Source: Candidatus Cloacimonadota bacterium (lineage in GTDB: Bacteria > Cloacimonadota > Cloacimonadia > Cloacimonadales > JAJBBL01). Taken from it: DNA of 5,104 nucleotides. Made by a program: the position numbers and the translations under genes. The stretch is taken from NCBI GenBank assembly GCA_020532365.1, contig JAJBBL010000049.1, positions 1-5,104 on the forward strand, read 5' to 3'. Within the stretch, counting starts at the first letter, position 1. The number at the start of each line of letters is the position of its first letter. Under the pieces are notes generated by a model. It saw nothing but the letters and a program-made list of their open reading frames with translations, made no database searches and had not been told where the DNA came from. Positions 1 to 5,104 of the stretch are shown here, in pieces.

Positions 1-767
1 CCATTAGTCTGCGACCCTAAAAAAGCCTGGATTGCTACAGAGTGCCCCTTCTTCAGAGGCAAATATTTTCGATAATCGACTACATAGTTACTAAACTGAT
101 AGTCACCCACAAGAGTATCTTCAAAAAAGCTCGCTCCTAACTCCCAATACTCCCCTTCTGTAGCAAAGAAATAGCTGTTTCGGGTATCCTTCGACATTGT
201 AAGTCCAAAGCCAAAAACTCTCCCACCGTCGACACCGACAATGCTACCTTCATCAAGAAAGAGGGTATTTTCTTCAGCTTCTAATTGGTAATCGCCATAG
301 TCAAGGTGTACCCCTAAACTCCAGTCTGACAGAATCTTCTTAGACACGCCACCCAATATCTCAAACTTCTTTGAAATATACTCTTCTCGATCGCTACGTT
401 TACTTTCAATCCCTATTCCATAGAAGCTATCAGGCCAATGTTTATATCCAAAATCTATAAAGGATTTGAGCTCATTATTGCGAGTATGGTAGTCTACAGA
501 GAGGTTTGCGACCCCTTGTTTCTTTTGTGAGTATTGAAGTGAGGTGCTTAGCAGTATAGCGTCTCCCTTATCTAAAACGCCATACCGATTAAGGTTACCT
601 ATCAAGCCTGCAAGTATACCTGTATCGTTAGAATAGCGAGCAAACGGCAGGATAAGCGTGCTCCCTTTAGCAGACTCATCTAAACTATCTTCACCAAAAA
701 GTGGTAATGCCAACAGAGTGAGTATAACGCTCAGCAGACAAACGTAGGTAAAGTTAAACCGCTTCAC
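1..767 (-). CDS. Omp85-type (BamA/TamA-like) outer-membrane surface antigen protein, 3' end outside window
   Basis: This is an open frame of 255 codons running off the left edge, read by hand. It opens with GTG at 767. An in-frame TAA lies only two codons upstream (773-771) and no ATG is near, so GTG is the only sensible start. The first ~25 residues form a signal peptide: basic KR, a hydrophobic core (residues 9-23), then LFG before acidic EDS. The mature part alternates polar and aromatic residues as beta-strands do. It starts with an ILPFARYSNDTGILAG segment typical of the first barrel strands in this family. The stretch at residues 181-238 (GGRVFGFGLT, SKDTRNS, YFFATEGEYWELG, then YVVDYRKYLPL) matches the strand pattern of the bacterial surface antigen (D15) domain. 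No POTRA domains precede the barrel, so it is probably a short stand-alone barrel rather than BamA itself. It lies 7 bases after the holB stop, so it is likely co-transcribed, although I see no clear ribosome binding site. What it carries or inserts cannot be told. Confidence 0.75.
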   Translation of the reverse strand, partial: MKRFNFTYVCLLSVILTLLALPLFGEDSLDESAKGSTLILPFARYSNDTGILAGLIGNLNRYGVLDKGDAILLSTSLQYSQKKQGVANLSVDYHTRNNELKSFIDFGYKHWPDSFYGIGIESKRSDREEYISKKFEILGGVSKKILSDWSLGVHLDYGDYQLEAEENTLFLDEGSIVGVDGGRVFGFGLTMSKDTRNSYFFATEGEYWELGASFFEDTLVGDYQFSNYVVDYRKYLPLKKGHSVAIQAFLGSQTN

Positions 768-774
768 AAGTTAG

Positions 775-1890
775 TTACTTAAAAAGCCGAACGAGTTTAA
801 AGTAAATCTCTATACTAATCAGATGGGGGTTTACGTTCCCTTCAAGCTTTTTCAACATCGTCTCTAAGAAGAGTATGAAGTTATTCAGCTGGATATCCAA
901 AGCGGGTATTTTCTGTGCCACGGAGTCGAGAAATTGCAGCTTGTCTACATTCACCACGTCATCTGGCGATTCTTGAGAGAAGAGTAGGTCACTGACCCAG
1001 ATGATCAAGTTTTGGATTATCTCTTTGAGCTCACTTTGGGTTTTGGAAGACCGGTAGTAATCTATAAAGCTGATGAAGCCAAGATCGTCTCGATTCAGAG
1101 CAAACTGCATAAACTTCAAAGCTTGTTCTCTGGAGTCGTTATCCTGTTCCTCAGCCATACTGATTGCCTTTTCCATATTTCCATCGGCGATACGGGCAAC
1201 CATCCTGGCGACTATTTGATCTACTCCACGTTCCTCCGTCAGCTCTTCTTCAATTATTTGTCGTGAAAGCTTATAGAACGATACTTTTTGGCAGCGAGAG
1301 TGGATAGTTTGTAGCATTGACTCAGGTCTTGCGGAGGTAAGGATTATGATTGTATCTTTAGGCGGTTCTTCCAGTGTTTTCAAGAAAGCATTAGCGGTAG
1401 ATATGTTCATCATATCGGCATTTTCGATGATAAAGACTTTGTATCTACCCTCAACGGCCGATAGGTTAATTCTGCTCATCAGGAGCCTTATACTATCGAT
1501 CCTAATCTCAATATTACCACCAAAGAAAAACTCTTTCCAAGGGCTTTCCCTCTTATTAGAGATAAATTTCTCATACTCAGCGAGTAGTTTATTATCCTCT
1601 ATTTCTCCTCTGCTGGTCACCTTAAAGTTCGGTGCTGGAAAGACATAAAAAAGGTCAGGGTGGTTGAGTTGGGACGTTTTATAGCAAGAGATACATTGAC
1701 CGCAAGGCCTTTCCTCTTCAGACTCCGCAAGACAGTTGACCGCCATTGCAAAGTATAAAGCAGTAGTAAACTTACCCACCCCTTCAGGACCGTGGAACAA
1801 ATAACTCGAAGCAATTTTTCTCTCTTTAATACTCCGCTTCAGGATATTTATAGCCTGTTCCTGACCTTTAATCTTATCAAACATTGTCAT
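775..1890 (-). CDS. holB: DNA polymerase III delta prime subunit (clamp loader)
   Basis: This AAA+ clamp-loader subunit would act with the tau/gamma and delta subunits to load the beta sliding clamp. Numbered from the ATG at 1890 (371 aa), it shows FDKIKGQEQA near the start, then the P-loop GPEGVGKF (34-41). Next come a zinc module (C53, C63, C66, C69; CGQC-ISC), the Walker B position VFIIENAD (152-159), and ANAFLKTLEEPP (166-177). The SRC motif that supplies the arginine finger is at 198-200, and a helical C-terminal collar follows. The P-loop has Phe where Thr/Ser normally coordinates magnesium, and Walker B lacks the usual DE pair. It therefore probably does not hydrolyse ATP, as expected for delta prime rather than DnaX. 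A ~50-residue insertion (about 88-135) follows the zinc module. The frame also contains an earlier TTG (1911) that would overlap the upstream stop by 8 bases. ATG 1890 or 1884 is more likely, and none has a clear Shine-Dalgarno. The gene sits between a GNAT gene and an outer-membrane gene in one operon. Confidence 0.92.
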   Translation of the reverse strand: MTMFDKIKGQEQAINILKRSIKERKIASSYLFHGPEGVGKFTTALYFAMAVNCLAESEEERPCGQCISCYKTSQLNHPDLFYVFPAPNFKVTSRGEIEDNKLLAEYEKFISNKRESPWKEFFFGGNIEIRIDSIRLLMSRINLSAVEGRYKVFIIENADMMNISTANAFLKTLEEPPKDTIIILTSARPESMLQTIHSRCQKVSFYKLSRQIIEEELTEERGVDQIVARMVARIADGNMEKAISMAEEQDNDSREQALKFMQFALNRDDLGFISFIDYYRSSKTQSELKEIIQNLIIWVSDLLFSQESPDDVVNVDKLQFLDSVAQKIPALDIQLNNFILFLETMLKKLEGNVNPHLISIEIYFKLVRLFK

Positions 1891-1903
1891 AGTTAAAACT
1901 GTT

Positions 1904-2509
1904 TTAGACAAACTCTATTTTCTTCCCTCTCAGAGCCTCTTCATACTCCTCGGTGAAATACTTTATTAATACAGAACCTTCAAAATCATCGTTAATTAAG
2001 TCCATAAATATAATATCGTAATGTTGCCCGGCGATAGTGTAAGCCTGTCTTCTTCTTCCTATCTCCTTAAATCCTATCTTTTCGTAGCAACGATAAGCTC
2101 TAACGTTATAGTCAATAACTGAAATCATAATGTTTTTTAAGTTAAGTATGTTGAATCCAAAATCAAGCATCAAACGAGAAGCTTCCTCTCCATAACCCCT
2201 ATTCCAGTACTCTTTTTCACCAATTACTATCTCCAAATCAGCAGTGCCATTGAAATGCTCAATGTTGTGAAGGCCTACGATGCCAATGATACGATGTACG
2301 TCCGCATCGATAATTGCATAGACATGCTCCTCTTTTGCCATCTTTTCCAACACCTCTTTCTCTTTAGCTAAAGAGTATGGTCGACCCGCCGTTGGTAAAT
2401 ACTTGGTAACTACAATGTCGTTAAACCAAACAACTATAGTATCCGCCTCTTCAGGAAAGATTGGTGACAAATAACACTTTTCACCAACTAACTTCTTAAT
2501 GTACTTCAT
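1904..2509 (-). CDS. GNAT family N-acetyltransferase (RimJ/RimL-like)
   Basis: This 201-residue protein has the GNAT fold, which transfers acetyl from acetyl-CoA to an amine. The acetyl-CoA pyrophosphate-binding loop is the R-G-Y-G-E segment (residues 104-108) after a beta-strand LEIVIG. The later segment NVRAYRCYEKIGFKEIGRRR (about 135-154) is the usual helix/strand pair of the RimJ/RimL-like (Acetyltransf_3) group. A ~30-residue tail rich in Glu and aromatics follows the fold. ATG 2509 is chosen because GGAGG lies at 2520-2516, six bases upstream. A longer frame opening with TTG at 2596 would add 29 residues but lacks such a site and would overlap the predicted promoter. The substrate cannot be read from sequence; ribosomal-protein N-termini, other proteins and small amines are all known in the family. 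It is the first gene of the operon with holB, whose likely start is 13 bases after this stop. Confidence 0.85.
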   Translation of the reverse strand: MKYIKKLVGEKCYLSPIFPEEADTIVVWFNDIVVTKYLPTAGRPYSLAKEKEVLEKMAKEEHVYAIIDADVHRIIGIVGLHNIEHFNGTADLEIVIGEKEYWNRGYGEEASRLMLDFGFNILNLKNIMISVIDYNVRAYRCYEKIGFKEIGRRRQAYTIAGQHYDIIFMDLINDDFEGSVLIKYFTEEYEEALRGKKIEFV

Positions 2510-2515
2510 ACACAA

Positions 2516-2520
2516 CCTCC
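2516..2520 (-). promoter_or_regulatory. Shine-Dalgarno of the GNAT gene
   Basis: GGAGG (within GCAGGAGG on the minus strand) stands 6 bases before ATG 2509. This is the best ribosome binding site in the window and fixes the start of the acetyltransferase against the longer TTG-initiated frame. Confidence 0.8.
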
Positions 2521-2540
2521 TGCATACTTCTTGGCTCAGA

Positions 2541-2570
2541 CAAATATAGACTTCAATTTTTGTAAACAAA
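2541..2570 (-). promoter_or_regulatory. Candidate promoter of the GNAT-holB-omp operon
   Basis: On the minus strand TTTG (2570-2567) is followed after 18 bases by TATATTTG (2548-2541). This fits the TTTG / TAnnTTTG pattern described for Bacteroidetes primary sigma factors, with a spacer slightly under the usual 19-21. Transcription would begin near 2535, leaving a short leader of about 25 bases that contains the Shine-Dalgarno. The upstream element lies inside the 14-base quasi-palindrome TTTTGTTTACAAAA (2571-2558). Placement is inference from motif and position only. Confidence 0.4.
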
Positions 2571-2658
2571 AAAATCTCTCTGAGCTGAGTTAGCAACCGG
2601 AAAAGTAACCCCCTTCTTTCAAATTGATAATAAACTTTTGAATTTTAACCCCGAAAAA

Positions 2659-2672
2659 TGAAAGCGCTCCCA
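2659..2672. promoter_or_regulatory. LacI-family-like operator (AGCGCT core)
   Basis: TGAAAGCGCTCCCA has the central CG and flanking symmetry of operators bound by LacI-family regulators. It fits the relaxed Gram-positive cre form TGWNANCGNTNNCA. The half-sites match at 5 of 7 positions. It sits about 125 bases upstream of the predicted start of the GNAT operon, a position that does not by itself suggest repression. A single such match can occur by chance, and no regulator gene is in the window. Confidence 0.2.
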
Positions 2673-2725
2673 GCACATTTTATCGTCTCTCTTTTTAACA
2701 GTTTTTCCCCCTAAGAAACGGCGCC

Positions 2726-2745
2726 TTGTCATTAAATTGTGACAA
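2726..2745. repeat. Inverted repeat TTGTCA-N8-TGACAA
   Basis: Two perfect 6-base arms (2726-2731 and 2740-2745) are separated by eight AT-rich bases. The spacing and size are those of a dimeric regulator site. It overlaps the -35-like GTGACA of a possible plus-strand promoter. Confidence 0.4.
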
Positions 2746-2806
2746 AAATCAAGCTAATTACGTAAAGTGTTGTACAGCATAGGGATCTAAGGAGAAGGTT
2801 AGGAGG

Positions 2807-2841
2807 ATAGTCGTAGGCGGCCTACACCCGCCTACGACTAT
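2807..2841. repeat. Perfect 14-bp inverted repeat forming a hairpin with a 7-base loop
   Basis: The arm ATAGTCGTAGGCGG (2807-2820) is exactly complementary to CCGCCTACGACTAT (2828-2841), with loop CCTACAC. An alternative smaller palindrome, GTAGGC-G-GCCTAC (2813-2825), shares the left arm and would compete with the long stem. Neither strand has a T-run after the stem, so it is not an ordinary intrinsic terminator. It is the most GC-rich and most stable structure in the intergenic region. The role is unknown. Confidence 0.8.
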
Positions 2842-3098
2842 GCCCCTTATATTCCTATAGGATGAGGGCTAAATAATGGTAGTTTTATCCTTGCGATTTT
2901 CTGGTGTTGAAAGGTATTTTTGTTGGGTTTGTTTGGTCTTTTAGTTGGATGTGTTTTTAGGTGAGCCTTCTGAAAACTGATACTCGGTTTAAGGGGTAAG
3001 TTAGAGACCAGCTTGGAAGATATTTCTGTTTAAGGAGGGTCTTTATTCTGAATACTTTACGTATTATATGGGTACTTTCTTTCTCTTCTGTAAAGAAT

Positions 3099-3127
3099 TT
3101 TGTTTACAAAATAGGGGGATACTTTTT
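3099..3127 (+). promoter_or_regulatory. Candidate promoter of tRNA-Ser
   Basis: TTTG (3099-3102) is followed after 17 bases by TACTTTTT (3120-3127). That is one base off TAnnTTTG and lies about 12 bases before the mature tRNA. A sigma-70 reading is also possible: TTTACA (3103-3108), 17 bases, TTTATT (3126-3131). Both readings use the same TTTTGTTTACAAAA block as the GNAT operon promoter. Confidence 0.4.
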
Positions 3128-3139
3128 TATTGCGAGAGT

Positions 3140-3231
3140 GGAGATGTGTCCGAGCTGGTTGAAGGAGCACGATTGGAAATCGTGTATACGTTAATAGCGT
3201 ATCTAGGGTTCGAATCCCTACATCTCCGCCA
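3140..3231 (+). tRNA. tRNA-Ser (anticodon GGA)
   Basis: A complete class II cloverleaf of 92 bases. The acceptor stem is GGAGATG (3140-3146) with CATCTCC (3221-3227), followed by discriminator G and an encoded CCA (3229-3231). The anticodon stem CACGA/TCGTG (3168-3172, 3180-3184) encloses loop TTGGAAA with anticodon GGA at 3175-3177, reading UCC and by wobble UCU. The long variable arm, diagnostic for serine, pairs ATACG with CGTAT around TTAATAG. The T-arm is TAGGG-TTCGAAT-CCCTA. It is a single tRNA gene, convergent with the protease gene. Eight T follow directly after the CCA (3232-3239) and may serve as its transcription end. Confidence 0.97.
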
Positions 3232-3263
3232 TTTTTTTTGTCTACACTTTTCAATACGCATAC

Positions 3264-3288
3264 AAAAAAAGGGGCTCGAAAGCCCCTC
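3264..3288 (-). terminator. Intrinsic terminator of the tmk-ctp operon
   Basis: On the minus strand AGGGGCT-TTCG-AGCCCCT forms a 7-bp GC-rich stem with a UUCG loop (3287-3270). It is followed by seven T (3270-3264), about 20 bases past the protease stop. On the plus strand there is no T-run after the stem, so termination is for leftward transcription and protects the convergent tRNA gene. Confidence 0.9.
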
Positions 3289-3308
3289 ACTAATTTCAAA
3301 GTTAAATC

Positions 3309-4907
3309 TTATTCCCTTAAACTCTCTGCGTATTCAAACATCTCTTCTAAGGTTGAGAATTTATCAAACAGAGATAATGCCTCTTGGAATTGAGTATCTT
3401 GCTCCAGTCCGACCTTATTTCCAGCCTGCTCACCTAACTTCCTGGTGATGATATTAGTCTTCAGTGAATACTTAATCCAATCACCGGACTCTTCGAGGTC
3501 TTTGTCGGTAATCTCTATACCGTTCTCTCGGGCGTGCTCGATAAACGTATTATAAATCTCGTCGCTAACCTGATAGTCTTCAGTCACTACAAGCTCGTTA
3601 TTAAGTAAGTAATCGGTAGTGAAGGGGAAAAACAGATTTTTACGACGCAGTTCAATCTCAAATGGTGTAAGCGTGCTCTGCTCAATTTCAATATCGGGAG
3701 TAATTCCGCCACCACCGTAGACGACACGACCTCGCTCAGTGTAGAAAATCTTACTCTTTCTCTCTTCCTCATACTTTTCTTTATCGCTCTCAGATAACTT
3801 TTCACCCTTGAGGAGCTTGTCGTTATCATCCCGATGAATCGTTCTTCCTGAATGGATATAGTATTTGGAAGTGGTAACTTTTAAGCCATACCCATCTTGA
3901 AGTGGATAAAGCTGTTGGACAGACCCTTTACCAAAGCTTGTTTTGCCAACTACCAGCCCTTTATCCCAATCTTGTATAGAGCCTGCAAAAATCTCAGAAG
4001 CACTTGCAGATGCCTCATTGATCATAACTACTACTGGATAGCCCGTTCTGATGCGGTCAATTCGAGTATAATACTCAGCGTTAACTTGCGGTATCCTACC
4101 TTTGGTGAAAACGACCTTCTTATCTTTACCAACAAACTCGTTTACAGTATCAATCGCTTCTGTCAAAAGACCGCCTGGATTGAACCTTAAATCGATTAAC
4201 AGGCCACGTATACCCTCTTCCTCAAGGGCGTCTAAAGCCAGTCTAAGCTCTCTCGATACGTTGGCGTTGAACTGCCTGACCCTTATATACCCCACTCCGT
4301 TATCCATCTTAAATGCGTAAGGAACTGACTTTATCTCAATAAAATCACGTATTATTCTAAATTCTAATTCTTGCTCGATACCTGGGCGACTTATAGTGAT
4401 GTTGACCGCAGTGCCTACGTCACCCCGCATCTTTTTCACGGCATCGTTGGAAGGGATACCAATAACGCTCTCACCATCCACTTTGATTATCTTATCACCC
4501 GGTAAAATACCCATATCGTATGCGGGAGTCCCTTCAATAGGGGAAACGACGGTTATATAATCACCCTGTTTGTCTATGGAGATGCCAAGCCCGCCAAATC
4601 GACCTTGAGTGTCGGTTCTGAACTCTTCAAAATCTTCTGGGACAAAGAAATGAGTGTGGACATCTAACTCGCTCAACATTCCCTCTATAGCCGCATCTAT
4701 AACTGTGTCGACATCTATTTCATCGATATAATTTGATCTGATTCTATTAAAAACTTCTGTAAAGAGACGGAGCTTTCGATAGGTATCTACCGACTCTCCC
4801 GTCTGTGGTGATTGAGCGAAAGCGTAGTTGATAACAGAAATACCCGCTAACACCCATACTACGAAAAATATGGTGAGAACTATCTTATTGTTTCTCGTGA
4901 CTTTCAT
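3309..4907 (-). CDS. ctpA: S41 family carboxy-terminal processing peptidase, exported
   Basis: This 532-residue serine protease of the CtpA/Prc/tail-specific group (EC 3.4.21.102 type) cleaves near the C-termini of periplasmic substrates. A signal sequence spans residues 8-31 (hydrophobic 9-28, probable cleavage after AFA31). A helical region follows (40-98), then a PDZ domain (about 103-188; GLGISID, PGDKIIKVDG) that recruits substrate tails, and then the protease core. GLLIDLRFNPGGLL (236-248) is a family hallmark. The catalytic Ser is S302 in SASASEI and the general base is K327 in SFGKGSVQQ, exactly 25 residues later as in known members. Q331 matches the conserved Gln. The core ends at GGGITPDIEI (398-408). 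A ~120-residue charged C-terminal tail of unclear role follows, ending in a helix-like FSTLEEMFEYAESLRE. Start ATG 4907 overlaps the tmk stop (TAATG), with GGAAAG just upstream as a weak ribosome site. The gene symbol follows family usage and the substrates are unknown. Confidence 0.93.
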   Translation of the reverse strand: MKVTRNNKIVLTIFFVVWVLAGISVINYAFAQSPQTGESVDTYRKLRLFTEVFNRIRSNYIDEIDVDTVIDAAIEGMLSELDVHTHFFVPEDFEEFRTDTQGRFGGLGISIDKQGDYITVVSPIEGTPAYDMGILPGDKIIKVDGESVIGIPSNDAVKKMRGDVGTAVNITISRPGIEQELEFRIIRDFIEIKSVPYAFKMDNGVGYIRVRQFNANVSRELRLALDALEEEGIRGLLIDLRFNPGGLLTEAIDTVNEFVGKDKKVVFTKGRIPQVNAEYYTRIDRIRTGYPVVVMINEASASASEIFAGSIQDWDKGLVVGKTSFGKGSVQQLYPLQDGYGLKVTTSKYYIHSGRTIHRDDNDKLLKGEKLSESDKEKYEEERKSKIFYTERGRVVYGGGGITPDIEIEQSTLTPFEIELRRKNLFFPFTTDYLLNNELVVTEDYQVSDEIYNTFIEHARENGIEITDKDLEESGDWIKYSLKTNIITRKLGEQAGNKVGLEQDTQFQEALSLFDKFSTLEEMFEYAESLRE

Positions 4908-5104
4908 TACTTTCCATCCTCTAATTTGGTTAATACTATATCTTTAATCTGACTATGAATGTCAGACTTAGAACCAATACCGTCAATAACTTTATAACGT
5001 TTTTGGTCTTTTTTTGCTTCATTAAGAAAATATTCTCGCACCCTTCTATGAAAGCTAATGTCTTCAAGCTCAATCCTATCGAGCGGTGCATCTAAAATCC
5101 TTGC
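4907..5104 (-). CDS. tmk: Thymidylate kinase, C-terminal part (5' end outside window)
   Basis: An open frame enters from the right edge and ends with TAA at 4909-4907, giving 65 residues. It carries the C-terminal signature of dTMP kinase (EC 2.7.4.9): LDRIELEDISFHRRVREYF (residues 8-26), matching the DRxE...FHxRVRxxY pattern. YKVIDGIGSKSDIHSQI then fits the last strand and helix (VIDAxxSxxxVxxxI in relatives). The enzyme phosphorylates dTMP to dTDP for DNA synthesis. The P-loop and LID lie outside the window. Its stop shares one base with the protease start, implying one transcript and translational coupling. In many bacteria tmk is next to holB; here holB is about 3 kb away in a separate operon. 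Confidence 0.88.
   Translation of the reverse strand, partial: ARILDAPLDRIELEDISFHRRVREYFLNEAKKDQKRYKVIDGIGSKSDIHSQIKDIVLTKLEDGK

Larger units (their letters stand above)
2572..3139. other. Long intergenic region between the GNAT operon and tRNA-Ser
   Basis: No frame here codes for a recognisable protein. The stretch holds AT-rich DNA with an operator-like AGCGCT palindrome (2659-2672), then a cluster of inverted repeats at 2720-2862 that includes a perfect 14-bp hairpin. A strongly C-depleted plus strand follows (2903-2965, one C in 63 bases), and then the tRNA promoter region. A plus-strand sigma-70-like promoter guess is GTGACA (2739-2744), 18 bases, TAAAGT (2763-2768). I do not recognise a known structured RNA such as SRP RNA, tmRNA, 6S or RNase P. 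Confidence 0.6.

Noticed and set aside
1012..1266. Plus-strand frame opposite holB (and similar ones at 1346-1648, 3897-4190 and 4102-4320)
   Set aside because: They lie antisense within well-identified genes and lack ribosome sites and recognisable domains.
1891..1911. Upstream TTG start for holB
   Set aside because: It would overlap the acetyltransferase stop by 8 bases and add seven residues with no match to the family. ATG codons at 1890 and 1884 stand directly before the conserved FDKIKGQE segment.
2510..2596. Upstream TTG start adding 29 residues to the acetyltransferase
   Set aside because: There is no ribosome site before it, the extra residues do not belong to the GNAT fold, and it would overlap the predicted promoter. 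ATG 2509 has GGAGG at ideal spacing.
2807..2841. Reading the 14-bp hairpin as an intrinsic terminator
   Set aside because: No T-run follows the stem on either strand, and no gene ends nearby on either strand.
3140..3231. tRNA-Ser as an integration (attachment) site
   Set aside because: No integrase gene, no duplicated 3' tRNA fragment and no foreign-looking genes are visible in the window.
3057..3299. 80-codon minus-strand frame across the tRNA
   Set aside because: It is the antisense reading of tRNA-Ser (the GIRTLDT...RFPIVLLQPARTHL stretch is the complement of the tRNA arms), a familiar spurious protein. It also runs through the terminator.
3068..3448. 126-codon plus-strand frame
   Set aside because: It runs through the tRNA gene and antisense into the protease. 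Both are well-supported features and the translation has no family resemblance.

Overview
The window appears to come from a diderm (Gram-negative type) bacterium with an AT-leaning genome. The evidence is a surface-antigen (Omp85-like) beta-barrel gene with a signal peptide, an exported C-terminal processing protease, and a housekeeping set (tmk, holB, tRNA-Ser). Two promoter candidates resemble the TTTG / TAnnTTTG pattern known from Bacteroidetes-type sigma factors. The protease and the HolB protein also look like FCB-group relatives. A lineage such as Cloacimonadota or another FCB member is therefore my guess, but the sequence alone does not prove it.

Layout from right to left, since all protein genes lie on the minus strand. 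The 3' end of tmk (thymidylate kinase, 5104-4907) overlaps by one base (TAATG) the start of an S41 carboxy-terminal processing protease (4907-3309). That gene ends at a clear intrinsic terminator (3288-3264). Convergent to it on the plus strand is tRNA-Ser(GGA) with an encoded CCA (3140-3231), followed directly by eight T. About 630 bases without a convincing protein gene follow (2510-3139). They are rich in inverted repeats, including a perfect 14-bp hairpin. They carry likely promoters at both ends, and both promoters contain the same 14-base quasi-palindrome TTTTGTTTACAAAA.

A second minus-strand operon then runs leftward. It holds a GNAT N-acetyltransferase with a strong Shine-Dalgarno (2509-1904), holB (clamp-loader delta prime, about 1890-775), and, 7 bases after the holB stop, an Omp85/surface-antigen outer-membrane protein that leaves the window at base 1.

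The genes serve general cell functions: dTTP supply, periplasmic proteolysis, decoding of UCC/UCU, protein or small-molecule acetylation, DNA polymerase clamp loading, and outer-membrane structure. I see no defence system, mobile element or CRISPR. The part that deserves a second look is the intergenic region, with its shared promoter motif, operator-like palindromes and a possible unannotated small transcript.
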